Numbered from the stretch's first letter, positions 10,322-18,636 are shown. The stretch: DNA of 64,000 nucleotides from Glycomyces tritici (GCF_030403505.1 NZ_JAUEMJ010000006.1:131126-195125); one strand, 5' to 3'. Made by a program: numbers and translations. The notes: a model not told the origin generated them from the letters alone.

Positions 10322-11437
10322 CTACCCCCGGGACGCCCAATTGACGCAACTCGAACTCGTCATCCCGCTTCGGACCAATGCGTCCGGACCCGATGACATG
10401 AGGCTGGATCCGGCGCTGGCCACGTGGCGCACCGCCGTGTCCGCATCGGCGGACGCCTGCATGCTCCTGGCGGCCGACACCCGGATCATCGCCATCTCCC
10501 GAGCCGCCCGGCATGTGCTCGGGTTCAGCCTCGAAATCGAGGTCACGATGCCGCGGTTCCTGGACGCGGGCATCCGCTTCCTGGACTTCACCGCGGGCGC
10601 GCATCCGCTGGTCGACTCGGAGTTGGCCCGGCTCGCGCCCGTCCAGACGCTCCAGACCGATTCGCTGGAGCGCAGTCTCATGCGGATCGAGCATCGCGGC
10701 GTGCACCGGACCTTCGATGTGACGGCCTCGCCGCTGCACTCGCCGCCGCGTCTCGACGCGATCGGGTCGCTGACGTTCCTGACCCCGATGGGTCCGGCGT
10801 GAGCGGTCTCGCGACCGGTGCGAGGCGGGTCGGTCCTGCGCCCGGCCGTTCGCGGCGGTAACCCGCGCGGCCGCTCCTGCAGGGCGCCGACCATGGCGGC
10901 GACTATGGCCCTGGTCTGGTCGTACGAGGCCGCCGAGAGCGCCGGTGTGCCGATCACCGAACGCATGAGGCCCATGCCGACGAGGAGCGCGCCCAGGATC
11001 TCGGCGCGCAGTTCGGCGTCCTCGCCGCCGCTTCGCTTCGCGAAGTCGGCGAGGTATTCGCCGCAGACCTGGTCGCGCAGTTGGGCGCGGACCTCGGGGC
11101 GACCGGCCGAGCGGAGCATGACGAGCAGCGGGTGCTCGGTTCCGGGCTCGCCGCGGTCGGCGAAGACGACCTCGCCCAGGAGCGCGTCGGCCAGTTCCAC
11201 GAGTCCGCGCCGCGGGTCGCGGCCCAGGCCCTCGGGGACCTCGACGTGGACCGCCTCGGTGAACAGGGCCTGTTTGGAGCCGAAGTAGCGGAAGATCAGC
11301 GTCGGGTCGACGCCGGCGTCGGCGGCGATGTCGCGCACGCCGGTGCCGTCGAAGCCGTGCTCGGTGAAGCGGCGGCGGGCGGCTTCGAGCAGGGCGGCGC
11401 GTGTGGCGTCGCGGTCGCGGCGTTTGGGTTCGCTCAT
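10322..11437 (-). CDS. TetR family regulator with an abnormal C-terminal extension
   Basis: The N-terminal 60 residues are a classic TetR HTH: ATRAALLEAARRRFTEHGF, GTGVRDIAADAGVDPTLIFR and YFGSKQALF. A ligand-binding helical domain follows to about residue 200 (AIVAAMVGALQER). No stop occurs at the expected place near 10830. The frame runs on another 165 or so codons antisense to the PAS-like gene, and that tail is Ser/Arg-rich and looks like a shadow, so the real stop was probably lost. The start at 11437 is supported by TATGAT six bases upstream; an alternative ATG lies at 11455. It diverges from an SDR gene across a shared operator, suggesting self- and SDR-repression. Confidence 0.8.
   Translation of the reverse strand: MSEPKRRDRDATRAALLEAARRRFTEHGFDGTGVRDIAADAGVDPTLIFRYFGSKQALFTEAVHVEVPEGLGRDPRRGLVELADALLGEVVFADRGEPGTEHPLLVMLRSAGRPEVRAQLRDQVCGEYLADFAKRSGGEDAELRAEILGALLVGMGLMRSVIGTPALSAASYDQTRAIVAAMVGALQERPRGLPPRTAGRRTDPPRTGRETAHAGPIGVRNVSDPIASRRGGECSGEAVTSKVRCTPRCSIRMRLRSSESVWSVWTGASRANSESTSGCAPAVKSRKRMPASRNRGIVTSISRLNPSTCRAAREMAMIRVSAARSMQASADADTAVRHVASAGSSLMSSGPDALVRSGMTSSSCVNWASRG
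10341..10802 (+). CDS. PAS-like sensor-domain protein
   Basis: A protein of up to 153 residues resembling a single PAS fold: TWRTAVSASADACMLLAADT, RIIAISRAARHVLGF and the C-terminal FDVTASPLH strand region. No output domain, membrane segment or signal peptide is visible, so it may be a stand-alone sensor or partner. The start is uncertain: TTG at 10341 has no good Shine-Dalgarno, and ATG at 10398 (MRLDPALATW) is an alternative giving 134 residues. Strong third-position GC in this frame shows it is the coding strand here, although a TetR frame stays open antisense through it. Confidence 0.6.
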   Translation: MTQLELVIPLRTNASGPDDMRLDPALATWRTAVSASADACMLLAADTRIIAISRAARHVLGFSLEIEVTMPRFLDAGIRFLDFTAGAHPLVDSELARLAPVQTLQTDSLERSLMRIEHRGVHRTFDVTASPLHSPPRLDAIGSLTFLTPMGPA

Positions 11438-11440
11438 GAA

Positions 11441-11509
11441 GTCATCATAAGTCATCAGTTGTTGACTTAATCGCGATGTCCGGCTACGTTAGTCATCGAC
11501 TGATGACTT
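11441..11509. promoter_or_regulatory. TetR operator and divergent promoters (tetR / SDR)
   Basis: GTCATCA repeats at 11441-11447 and 11451-11457. AAGTCA (11449-11454) is inverted as TGACTT (11463-11468), and AGTCATC (11491-11497) as GATGACT (11502-11508). These flank the SDR promoter TTGACT (11462-11467), 17 bp, TACGTT (11485-11490), and overlap the tetR -10 TATGAT (minus, 11444-11449). The layout fits repression of both genes by TetR. Confidence 0.75.
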
Positions 11510-11530
11510 GACTGGAAGGGCACGAAAGCC

Positions 11531-12358
11531 ATGCGCACCTACGTGATCACCGGCGGCACCGACGGCATGGGCAGAGGGCTGGGGCTGCATTTCCTGGCCC
11601 GCGGCGACCGCGCGATCGCCGTCGGCACCAACCCGGCCAAAGGGCGGGCGTTCCTCGCCGAGGCCGAACGGCTCGGCGCGGCCGAGCGCGCCGGCTTCCT
11701 GCGGGCCGACCTCAGCACGCTCGCAGGGATGCAGGCCGTCGTCGCCGAGGTCGAGCAGACCGCGGACCGGCTCGACGGCCTCGTCTTCGCCACCCAGCGT
11801 TTTCAACCGAAACGCGAGGAGACCCCCGACGGGTTCGAGCACACCTTCGCCCTGGCCTACCTCAGCCGCTTCGTGATCGGCCACGCGCTGACCGGGCTGC
11901 TCGACCGCGCCGAGGCCCCGGTCGTGCTCAACCTGGCCGGGCCCGGCGGCATGCCCGGCACGATCCACTGGGACGACCTGCAACTGCGCGACGGCTACAC
12001 CGGGATGCGCGCCGCCATGCAGGCCTCGCGCTGCAACGACCTGCTCGGCGTCGACTTCCCCAGGCGCCACCCGCGATCGCGGGCGCGCTACGTCCTCTAC
12101 AACCCGCTGTTCGTCAAGACCGGCATGGCCGACCCGCTGCCGCAGCCCCAGCGGATGGTCACCAAGGCCATGTCCTGGCTGCTGGCGCAGCGGGTGGAGC
12201 AGGCGGTCCCGCCGATGGCGGGCCTCATGGACGACCCGCCCGCCGAGCGGGTCAGCGCCTTCAAGCGCGCCAAGCCGCTCCCGTTGACCGGCAAGGACTT
12301 CGACCCTGACGCCGCCGACCGGCTCCACCGGCTCACGACCGGACTCCTGGACCGGTAG
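11531..12358 (+). CDS. SDR-family oxidoreductase with a non-canonical active site
   Basis: A 275-residue short-chain dehydrogenase/reductase-like protein. The Rossmann nucleotide-binding motif TGGTDGMG is at residues 7-14, and RADLSTLAGMQAVVAEVE and LDGLVFATQRFQ follow the SDR pattern. In the catalytic region, where Y-x3-K is expected, the sequence reads YTGMRAAMQASRCNDLL (from about residue 156). If aligned by the downstream N, Met and Arg replace Tyr and Lys, and the usual catalytic Ser region reads LNLAGPGG. It may be a modified enzyme or a binding protein. GGAAGG lies 9-14 bases before the ATG. It is divergent from, and probably controlled by, the adjacent TetR regulator. Confidence 0.8.
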   Translation: MRTYVITGGTDGMGRGLGLHFLARGDRAIAVGTNPAKGRAFLAEAERLGAAERAGFLRADLSTLAGMQAVVAEVEQTADRLDGLVFATQRFQPKREETPDGFEHTFALAYLSRFVIGHALTGLLDRAEAPVVLNLAGPGGMPGTIHWDDLQLRDGYTGMRAAMQASRCNDLLGVDFPRRHPRSRARYVLYNPLFVKTGMADPLPQPQRMVTKAMSWLLAQRVEQAVPPMAGLMDDPPAERVSAFKRAKPLPLTGKDFDPDAADRLHRLTTGLLDR

Positions 12359-12379
12359 CCGGTCCGCAGGGGTGCCGTC

Positions 12380-14293
12380 CTAGTCGGCGTTGAGGTCGTA
12401 GATCAGCGCGGTGTCGGTGCGCTCCACCTCGACGCCGAACGGCTCGGCCTCGGTGTCCAGACCCGCCCAGTCGCTGCCGGGCAGCGAACCGGGGAGGACC
12501 ACGACGGTCTCGATGCCGGCCCCGCGCAGGGACGCGATCGCGTCCTCGCTCGGGAAGCCCATCGACATCGAGCGGATCCCCGCCTGCTCGTCGGGCGTGA
12601 ACGCCGCGACCCCGTTGGCCACCTCCGGGAACCCGTCGATGCTCCAGTACTGGACCCGCGTGTCGCCCCCGCCCGCAGGCAGGAACAGCACCGGACCCTC
12701 CAGTGCGGACATGTCGACCGGCGCCTCCGGCACCTCCACGTACGGCGCGACCGTGAGCCCCTCCCACAGGACCAGCCCGATCGGCAGGAACAGCAGCGCA
12801 TGCACCCGCCTGGGCGCCTTCACCTTCAGCCGCTTGTCGACCCGGGCGCGGTGCGCCATGTCGTCCGCCTCGTCGGCGATGCGCGTCAGCGTCCCCGCCG
12901 CCAGCGCCGCCAGGATCAGCGTCAGGTAGATCGCCAGGCGCCCCGGGGTGCGGATCGCGTCCCAGCCCGGCGCGTATTCGTACAGCAGCGCCCACGCCCA
13001 CGAGCCGTCGTCGAGGAAGTTGGGGCCCATGGCGACCGCGAACACGAGCGCGCCGCCGAGCGCCAGCCAGACCCGCTGCCAGCCCGTCCAGCACGACCAG
13101 ATCAGCCCCGCGACCGCCAGCGCGACCAGCGTGAAGCCGACCAGCAGCGCCTGCTCGGGCGCCCACGTCAGCTCCGTGCGCGCGGCCTCGTGCGCCGCGC
13201 CCCACACCCGCGACTCCTCCGGCGCGATGATGAAGCTCTGCCAGGTCGGGCTGAACCAGCTGATGTACTCCACGTCGCGCAGCGCCTCGGGGTAGGCGCG
13301 GGCGACGACCGCGTGCTTGTCGGCGATCCACAGCACCCCGAGGGTGAAGACGGAGCCGCCGACGCCGTTGGCGGCCAGGGTCTGCCAGCGCAGCCGGGGG
13401 CGTTTGGCGAGCCAGTGGAGGCCGACGACCACGCCGATGCCGAGGAGCAGGTAGACGAAGGGGATGCCGAGTCCGGCGCCGATCGAGAACTGCCAGAGGG
13501 CGGTGAGCCATCCGGCGAGGATCCAGCCGGGGCGCTGGCGTTCGGGTTTGAAGCCGCCGCGCAGCGAGTAGCCGTGGCCGCGGGCGAGCATGGCGAGGGC
13601 GAGGACGATGCCGCCGCTGGAGAGCACCTGGAGGTGTCCGGCCTGGCCGAGTTTCCATGGGGCGTAGGCGAATGCGGCGGCGGCGACGGCGGAGCCGGCG
13701 ACGCGGGCGCCGAGTTGGCGCAGGAGGGCGTAGGCGCCGAGGAACGCGAGGGCGAACGTGCCGATGTAGAGGACGTTGTAGACGACGAGCGCGCTGGTGG
13801 GGCTGGTGATGAGGAGGGCCGCGGGGGCGTAGCCCATGAGGGTGTCGGTGAAGAGGTAGGCGTCGTCGAGGGGCCAGAAGCTGTTGGTGTCCCAGATGCC
13901 GGCGGGGTTCTCGCGGAGGGCGTGGCCGACCCAGCCGAGGATGTAGGTGAGCAGCAGCGGGTCGCCGGTGTCGTGGGGGATGCGGTCGGTGAGGTGCTGC
14001 GCGAGGGGCCAGGTCATGGCGAGGGCGAGGAGGACGCTGCAGAGTCCGGCGAGGGTCCATTCGCTGCGGGCGGCGCGGCGCAGGGCGCGGCCGAGGGCTC
14101 GCCAGCGGCCGGGGCGGTGGGTCTCGGGCGGGTCTTCGCCGCCGGCGAAGCGCTGCCAGCGCTCGTGCTCTTTGATGCTGCTGTCGCCGGTGCCGGTGCG
14201 GGGGGCGTCGCCTTCGGCGCCGCCGCGCGCGGGGGTGGGGGCCTCGGGCTCGCGGGCTGCCGCGGGCTCGGTGTCGGGCGCAGGTGTGGCCAT
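12380..14293 (-). CDS. Polytopic membrane protein, possible GT-C-type glycosyltransferase
   Basis: A protein of 637 residues with a Pro/Glu-rich cytoplasmic N-terminus of about 75 residues, then around ten to twelve membrane helices (first near TLAGLCSVLLALAMTWPLAQ) and a soluble C-terminal domain of about 140 residues. The first loop contains IPHDTGDPLLLTYILGW, an acidic extracytoplasmic motif like those in GT-C or YfhO-like lipid-linked sugar transferases. The exact family and substrate are not recognised. ATG at 14293 is preferred; an in-frame ATG lies 13 codons upstream at 14332. It faces the SDR gene with a 21-bp gap and diverges from a surface-protein gene. Confidence 0.65.
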   Translation of the reverse strand: MATPAPDTEPAAAREPEAPTPARGGAEGDAPRTGTGDSSIKEHERWQRFAGGEDPPETHRPGRWRALGRALRRAARSEWTLAGLCSVLLALAMTWPLAQHLTDRIPHDTGDPLLLTYILGWVGHALRENPAGIWDTNSFWPLDDAYLFTDTLMGYAPAALLITSPTSALVVYNVLYIGTFALAFLGAYALLRQLGARVAGSAVAAAAFAYAPWKLGQAGHLQVLSSGGIVLALAMLARGHGYSLRGGFKPERQRPGWILAGWLTALWQFSIGAGLGIPFVYLLLGIGVVVGLHWLAKRPRLRWQTLAANGVGGSVFTLGVLWIADKHAVVARAYPEALRDVEYISWFSPTWQSFIIAPEESRVWGAAHEAARTELTWAPEQALLVGFTLVALAVAGLIWSCWTGWQRVWLALGGALVFAVAMGPNFLDDGSWAWALLYEYAPGWDAIRTPGRLAIYLTLILAALAAGTLTRIADEADDMAHRARVDKRLKVKAPRRVHALLFLPIGLVLWEGLTVAPYVEVPEAPVDMSALEGPVLFLPAGGGDTRVQYWSIDGFPEVANGVAAFTPDEQAGIRSMSMGFPSEDAIASLRGAGIETVVVLPGSLPGSDWAGLDTEAEPFGVEVERTDTALIYDLNAD

Positions 14294-14513
14294 GGTGTTC
14301 TCGCGGTCCTCGCTCGGGGCTGTCTCGCACATCCTACGGACGGGCGTGGCGCTCCTTACGGGCGCATGAGGACGGATCTGGGCGTGGCGGCGGATTGGGG
14401 GCGGCCGGGGCCGTCACCTTTCCCGCGCCCGCTCGTTGAACGCTGGTGAGACCTGATTCCCACTAATGATCAGGTCGGTACCCGGACAAAGACGCAGTTG
14501 GAGAGACGCACGC

Positions 14514-15440
14514 ATGGGAAGTCACACCACGAAGCCCGGCAAGCAGTCCCGGGCCCAGACGCGTCCTCCGCTGCCGTACCCGGTGAACGACGGCCGGATC
14601 GCGCCCGCGATCCAGGAGGCGATGGACCGGCGCGCGCATCGGCGGAAGTCGCGCTTGGCCGCCATTTCGGCGGCGTCGATGCTCGCGGTCGGCGGTGCGG
14701 CCGGAGTGAGCATCGCGACGGCGGACGAGCCGGAGTCGGGCAGCGGCAGCGAGGTCGTGTTCAGCGGCGATTGCGGCACGCTGGGCCTGATGTCGGCGAC
14801 GTCGTCGCCGGACGCCTCGGAGTTGACGGTCGACCAGGGTTCGCAGGTGCGGTACAGCAACGACCTGGGCACTGACGCGAAGCTGCACGTGGGCGACGAG
14901 GTGTACGAGATCGGTCCGGGTTCGAGCCAGGTGTTCGAGATGAACCGCTCGGCCGAGGTCGCGATGGTGCCGAACTGCCACGGGCTGTTCGCCGAGTACG
15001 AGTCGGCGCAGGTGCGCGTGGTCGAGGCGCAGGCCGACGAGTCGCAGTCCGGCGAGGACGAGTCCGGCGGCGACGTCGAGCTGCCCCCGGCCGGCGGCGG
15101 CGAGGGCGATGCGCCCGAAGGCGATGCGCAGGGCGAGGACTCCGGTGTGGCCGATGACGGCGGCGAGGCCCAGCAGGGCCCGGCCGCCGAGGACCCGGCC
15201 GCCGTCGAGGAAGCGCCGGCGGCTGACGAGGAAGTGAACGCGTTCGGCCCGCCGCCTTCGGCGGAGGACTCCGGCGCGGGCGGCGACGCCCCTGCCGTCG
15301 AGGACGAGGTCGTGACGGTCGACCCGGAGGCCGTGGCCGACGGCGCGAACGGTCTGCTCGCGCTCTTGGCGATCATCTGCCTGGTGGGTGTGGCCGCCGC
15401 GGTGGCGCGCACCCTGCTGAAACAGCGGGTGACGGCATGA
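14514..15440 (+). CDS. Secreted, membrane-anchored acidic surface protein
   Basis: A 308-residue protein of unknown family. After a basic N-terminus (RRAHRRKSR) a hydrophobic segment, LAAISAASMLAVGGAAGVSI near residues 46-65, acts as signal or anchor. A small folded domain of about 95 residues with two Cys (GDCGTLG, PNCHGL) follows. Then comes a long Glu/Asp/Gly/Ala-rich spacer (about 170-275) and a C-terminal membrane segment, LLALLAIICLVGVAAAVART, ending in KQRVTA. The layout is that of a wall-spanning protein held at both ends. The ATG has GGAGAG 8 bases upstream. A short ORF overlaps its stop. Confidence 0.7.
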   Translation: MGSHTTKPGKQSRAQTRPPLPYPVNDGRIAPAIQEAMDRRAHRRKSRLAAISAASMLAVGGAAGVSIATADEPESGSGSEVVFSGDCGTLGLMSATSSPDASELTVDQGSQVRYSNDLGTDAKLHVGDEVYEIGPGSSQVFEMNRSAEVAMVPNCHGLFAEYESAQVRVVEAQADESQSGEDESGGDVELPPAGGGEGDAPEGDAQGEDSGVADDGGEAQQGPAAEDPAAVEEAPAADEEVNAFGPPPSAEDSGAGGDAPAVEDEVVTVDPEAVADGANGLLALLAIICLVGVAAAVARTLLKQRVTA

Positions 15441-15664
15441 CGCCGGTCCCCGCCCCGAGCCCGGCGCCGCAGGCCGCCGCGTCCGCTCCCGTTCACCATT
15501 CGACCCGGCAGGTCCACGGCGCGCAAACCGCCTCGTGGGTGCCGTCGGGCCGGGTGCGGAACCGGCGCGACCGGCAGCGTGCGGCCCGGTGCCTCACCGG
15601 CCCCGACCAGGTCCGCGTTTCGCGGGCCTCCAGGCCGCGGCGCGGTGCGGTGGAGTCTCCGTGA
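15437..15664 (+). CDS. Short ORF overlapping the surface-protein gene, possibly a remnant
   Basis: ATG at 15437 overlaps the previous stop (ATGA) and encodes 75 residues. The first 25 codons (MTPVPAPSPAPQAAASAPV) have strongly GC-ending codons, but the rest is Arg-rich with weaker bias and no recognisable fold. Surface-protein genes are often followed by a sortase gene, so this could be the stump of a decayed gene, but no sortase motif is visible anywhere in the next 300 bp. It may also be non-coding. Confidence 0.3.
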   Translation: MTPVPAPSPAPQAAASAPVHHSTRQVHGAQTASWVPSGRVRNRRDRQRAARCLTGPDQVRVSRASRPRRGAVESP

Positions 15665-15743
15665 GGCACTGAGGTGCAGGCGGTCGTTGATGGTCATTTC
15701 CTCCCCAGGTCCCACTGCGAACGCCGGTCCCAGTGCCTCACGG
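15659..15743. repeat. 13-bp perfect inverted repeat pair
   Basis: CCGTGAGGCACTG (15659-15671) is repeated inverted as CAGTGCCTCACGG (15731-15743), 59 bp apart. The first copy overlaps the stop of the 75-residue ORF. It could be a long-loop hairpin or the ends of a tiny decayed element. Confidence 0.55.
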
Positions 15744-15978
15744 CCCGCCGACTGAAGCTTGATGCGAAGCGCCCGCCGATCGGCGGGCGCTTCGCCGTTT
15801 GCCGGGCCTGAGGGCGCGAGGAACCATGGAGAGAGCAGTATCACCGCGGTGATTCAGGCGGCGTTGTGCAACCGTTACTGAACTCTCAATCAACCCTGCT
15901 TGTGGTCGCTTCGATGACTGCTTTAGCGTGGGCCGCAGTATTCATTCGCGCCCCCCGCACCGAAGTCAGGTTCCTGTT
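15665..15978. other. Gene-free gap before the beta-lactamase-fold gene
   Basis: This 314-bp gap contains one arm of a 13-bp inverted repeat, a strong terminator at 15764-15795, and the upstream region of the next gene. I see no further gene in it. Confidence 0.6.
15764..15795. terminator. Perfect 32-bp palindrome, probable terminator
   Basis: GCGAAGCGCCCGCCGA and its exact complement abut without a gap, followed by CGTTTGCC. It ends the surface-protein transcript. Confidence 0.75.
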
Positions 15979-16950
15979 GTGACCTCCCAGCCCAAGCACG
16001 CCCCTTCGCGACGGCTCTGGCCCTTCCTCGCCGTCCCGGCCATCGCCGTGCTCGTCGCGGCCGCGATCTACGTGATCGACCTTTCCGGTGACGACGGCGG
16101 CGCCGGCGGTTCGGCCGCGGACGGGACCCTGCCGGGCTCCCAGGAGTCCGCGGGCGACTCGTCGCTGCAGCCCTCGGAGGAGGAGATGCACGCGGCGGCG
16201 CAGGGGCGGCTCCAGGCCGACCTGGAGGCGGCCGTGGGCGAGTACCTGGCGGGGCTCGAGGACGAGAACTTCTACGCCTCGGTCGCGGTGGACGACGCGG
16301 AGTTCCAGCTCGCGTACGAGGGCGAGGTGCAGCACGACACGGCGTCGGTCGTGAAGGTCGAGATCCTGACGATGGTGCTGGAGCACTACGGGACGCTCGA
16401 CGAGGTGCCGGACTGGCTGCTGGACCGGGCCGAGTCGATGATCAAGGACTCGAGCAACGACGCGACGAACGACATGCTGTACGGCGGCACGTTCGACGAC
16501 GGGCACGACGCGATCCGGCAGGCGCACATCGACTACGGGCTCGCGAACACGAACCCGAACGAGACCGAGCAGTGGGGGAAGACCCAGACGACCGCGGTGG
16601 ACCAGCTGCGGGTGCTGGAACTCGCGCTGTACGAGGAGGTCCTGGACGCCGAGCAGGTCGAGTTCGCGCGCTCGCTCATGGGCGACCTGTCGCAGTCGCA
16701 GCAGTGGGGCGTCTCGGCCGCGGCGGCCGAGGACGAGACGGTGTGGATGAAGAACGGCTGGGACACGCGCGACGCGATGGGCGGCGAGTGGGTGGTGAAC
16801 TCGATCGGCGTCATCGACGGCGAGTCCGAGCAGCCGATCAAGATCGCGATCCTCACCGGCGGCTCGGCCACCGATGCGGAGGGCATCGAGCGGGTCGAGG
16901 CGATCGCCGAGATCGTCCGCGAGGTCGTGGACACCGACCCGTACGCGTAG
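15979..16950 (+). CDS. Membrane-anchored serine hydrolase of the beta-lactamase/PBP fold
   Basis: A 323-residue protein with a single N-terminal membrane segment (LWPFLAVPAIAVLVAAAIYV, residues 12-31), an acidic linker, then a domain resembling class A beta-lactamases. Seen: the S-x-x-K motif as SVVK at residues 123-126, SSNDATND in the position of the SxN loop, and KNG in VWMKNGW as a form of the K-T/S-G triad. Such extracellular proteins may act on peptidoglycan or be catalytically weak relatives; drug hydrolysis is not implied. GTG at 15979 is chosen because the membrane segment follows directly; its Shine-Dalgarno is poor. Confidence 0.7.
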   Translation: MTSQPKHAPSRRLWPFLAVPAIAVLVAAAIYVIDLSGDDGGAGGSAADGTLPGSQESAGDSSLQPSEEEMHAAAQGRLQADLEAAVGEYLAGLEDENFYASVAVDDAEFQLAYEGEVQHDTASVVKVEILTMVLEHYGTLDEVPDWLLDRAESMIKDSSNDATNDMLYGGTFDDGHDAIRQAHIDYGLANTNPNETEQWGKTQTTAVDQLRVLELALYEEVLDAEQVEFARSLMGDLSQSQQWGVSAAAAEDETVWMKNGWDTRDAMGGEWVVNSIGVIDGESEQPIKIAILTGGSATDAEGIERVEAIAEIVREVVDTDPYA

Positions 16951-16968
16951 GCGAGCGGACCGTGCCGC

Positions 16969-17066
16969 GGTCACGCGGCGCTGAGTCTTTCGGGTGACAC
17001 GTGCGCTGCGGGGCCGTGGTCACGCGGTCCTGACTCTTTCGGGTGACACGTGCGCTGCGGGGGCCG
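16969..17066. repeat. 49-bp tandem duplication
   Basis: GGTCACGCGG starts at 16969 and 17018, and each copy continues through TCTTTCGGGTGACACGTGCG and CTGCGGGG. The second copy runs into the dispersed repeat copy B. Confidence 0.8.
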
Positions 17067-17144
17067 GTTCTTGTCGGACCCGGGCGGGATGGTTGCGGCG
17101 GACCCTGCTTTCCCCTCTAGTGGTGGGTGGGGGTTTGTGGACGG
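17034..17144 (-). repeat. Dispersed intergenic repeat, copy B (inverted)
   Basis: Read on minus it shows CCGTCCACAAACCCCCACCC, CCCGGGTCCGACAAGAACCG and TGTCACCCGAAAGAG, matching copies A and C. Here the C-rich end points toward the next gene start. Confidence 0.75.
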
Positions 17145-17160
17145 CCCTTCGCGGGGGCTC

Positions 17161-17166
17161 TACCCT
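17161..17166 (+). promoter_or_regulatory. -10 hexamer of GlcD-like gene, leaderless layout
   Basis: TACCCT is followed by CGCGGC and the ATG at 17173. No Shine-Dalgarno is present. Confidence 0.6.
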
Positions 17167-17172
17167 CGCGGC

Positions 17173-18534
17173 ATGACCGATCTGATCTCCGCGCTGACCG
17201 GGGCCGGGCTGGAGCCCGTGACCGATGCCGATGTCGTGGCCGCGCATTCGGTGGACCACGCGGCGCTCGTGCCGCCGGGCCGGGCCGCCGCGCTCATCAG
17301 GGCCCGTTCGACCGAGGAGGTCAGCGCGGTCCTGCGGGTCGCGGCCGAGTTCGGCGCCCCCGTCGTGCCGCAGGGGGCCCGCACGGGTCTGGCCGGGGCG
17401 GCCACGGCGGTCGACGGGGCGATCCTCCTCGACGTCTCGCCGATGGACCGCATCCTCTCGATCGACCCGGTGAACCGCCTCGCGGTCTGCCAGCCCGGTG
17501 TCCTCAACGCCGCGATCACCGCCGCCGCAAGCGAGTTCGGCCTGCGCTACAGCCCCGACCCGGGGTCGTGGCAGATCTCCACGATCGGCGGGAACATCGC
17601 GACCGCGGCCGGCGGCATGTGCTGCGTCAAGTACGGGACGACCCCGGAGTACGTGCTCGGCCTCGAGGTCGTGCTCGCCTCGGGCGAGGTCATGCGCTGC
17701 GGGCGGGAGACCGCGAAGGGCGTGGCCGGGTACGACCTGGTGCGGCTCTTCTGCGGCTCCGAGGGGACCCTCGGGGTCATCACCGAGGCGACGGTGAAGC
17801 TCTCGCCCGTCCCGGCCGGGCGGCTCTCGCTCGCCGCGGTCTTCGGCACCACGGCCGACGCCGGCCGGGCGGTCACCGCGATCATGGCCGCGGGCGCCCA
17901 GCCGAGCCTGCTCGAACTCATCGACAACGTGCACCTGCGGGCACTGGAGGCCTTGCGCCCCATGGGCTTGCCGACCGAAGCGGCCGCGATGCTGCTGGTG
18001 GCCGCCGACGCGAACCCCGCCGAGGAGCTCGCCGCGATCGAGGCGCTCTGCACCGCGGCCGGGGCCTCGGAGGTCTACCGCGCGACCGACGCCGCCGAGG
18101 CCGACGCGCTGCTGGAGTCGCGGCGCAGCGCCTACCACGCGATGGAGCGGCTGGGCACGGTCCTGGTCGACGACATCGCGGTCCCGCGCTCGCGCCTGGC
18201 CGAAGCGCTCGACGGCGTGCAGGCCGCGGCGGCGCGGCACGGCGTGGTCATCGGCGTCATCGCCCATGCGGGGGACGGGAACCTGCACCCGAACATCATC
18301 GTGCACCCCGAGGACCCGGCCTCGCTCGAAGCCGGGCGCGCCGCGTTCGACGAGATCCTGGAGATGGCGCTCGCCATGGGCGGCACCATAACCGGCGAGC
18401 ACGGCGTGGGAATGCTCAAACGCGATTGGCTCGCAAAGGAACTCGACCCGGTGAATCTCGCGGTGCAGCGGCGCATCAAAAGCGCGCTCGACCCGCTCGG
18501 CATCCTCAACCCCGGCAAAGTCCTCGCAGGTTGA
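17173..18534 (+). CDS. FAD-linked oxidase of the GlcD / D-lactate dehydrogenase family
   Basis: A 453-residue flavoprotein. The N-terminal FAD-binding (PCMH-type) half shows VVPQGARTGLAGAA near residue 62, PDPGSWQISTIGGNIATAAG near residue 130 and GVAGYDLVRLFCGSEGTLGV near residue 178. The C-terminal half has GDGNLHPNI and GEHGVGMLKRDWL, typical of glycolate oxidase subunit GlcD and D-lactate or 2-hydroxyglutarate dehydrogenases. The substrate cannot be fixed from sequence. No GlcE/GlcF genes are adjacent, so it may work as a single subunit. Its ATG follows TACCCT by six bases. A hairpin cluster lies downstream. Confidence 0.85.
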   Translation: MTDLISALTGAGLEPVTDADVVAAHSVDHAALVPPGRAAALIRARSTEEVSAVLRVAAEFGAPVVPQGARTGLAGAATAVDGAILLDVSPMDRILSIDPVNRLAVCQPGVLNAAITAAASEFGLRYSPDPGSWQISTIGGNIATAAGGMCCVKYGTTPEYVLGLEVVLASGEVMRCGRETAKGVAGYDLVRLFCGSEGTLGVITEATVKLSPVPAGRLSLAAVFGTTADAGRAVTAIMAAGAQPSLLELIDNVHLRALEALRPMGLPTEAAAMLLVAADANPAEELAAIEALCTAAGASEVYRATDAAEADALLESRRSAYHAMERLGTVLVDDIAVPRSRLAEALDGVQAAAARHGVVIGVIAHAGDGNLHPNIIVHPEDPASLEAGRAAFDEILEMALAMGGTITGEHGVGMLKRDWLAKELDPVNLAVQRRIKSALDPLGILNPGKVLAG

Positions 18535-18599
18535 GCGGCACGGACTCAGAGTTCCGGTGCGGCCGATACGGTTTCGTGTCGTTCCTGTTACACGTTAAT

Positions 18600-18633
18600 G
18601 GGGCCGCAGCGCTTGCCCATTCGCTGCGGCCCC
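18600..18633. terminator. Terminator after GlcD-like gene
   Basis: GGGGCCGCAGCG (18600-18611) pairs perfectly with CGCTGCGGCCCC (18622-18633) over a 10-base loop, followed by GATAAAG. It may also serve the convergent minus-strand gene. Confidence 0.75.
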
Positions 18634-18636
18634 GAT

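Noticed and set aside
15979..16950. Call as an antibiotic-resistance beta-lactamase
   Set aside because: The fold motifs are present in divergent form (KNG, SSNDATND), so drug hydrolysis cannot be claimed.
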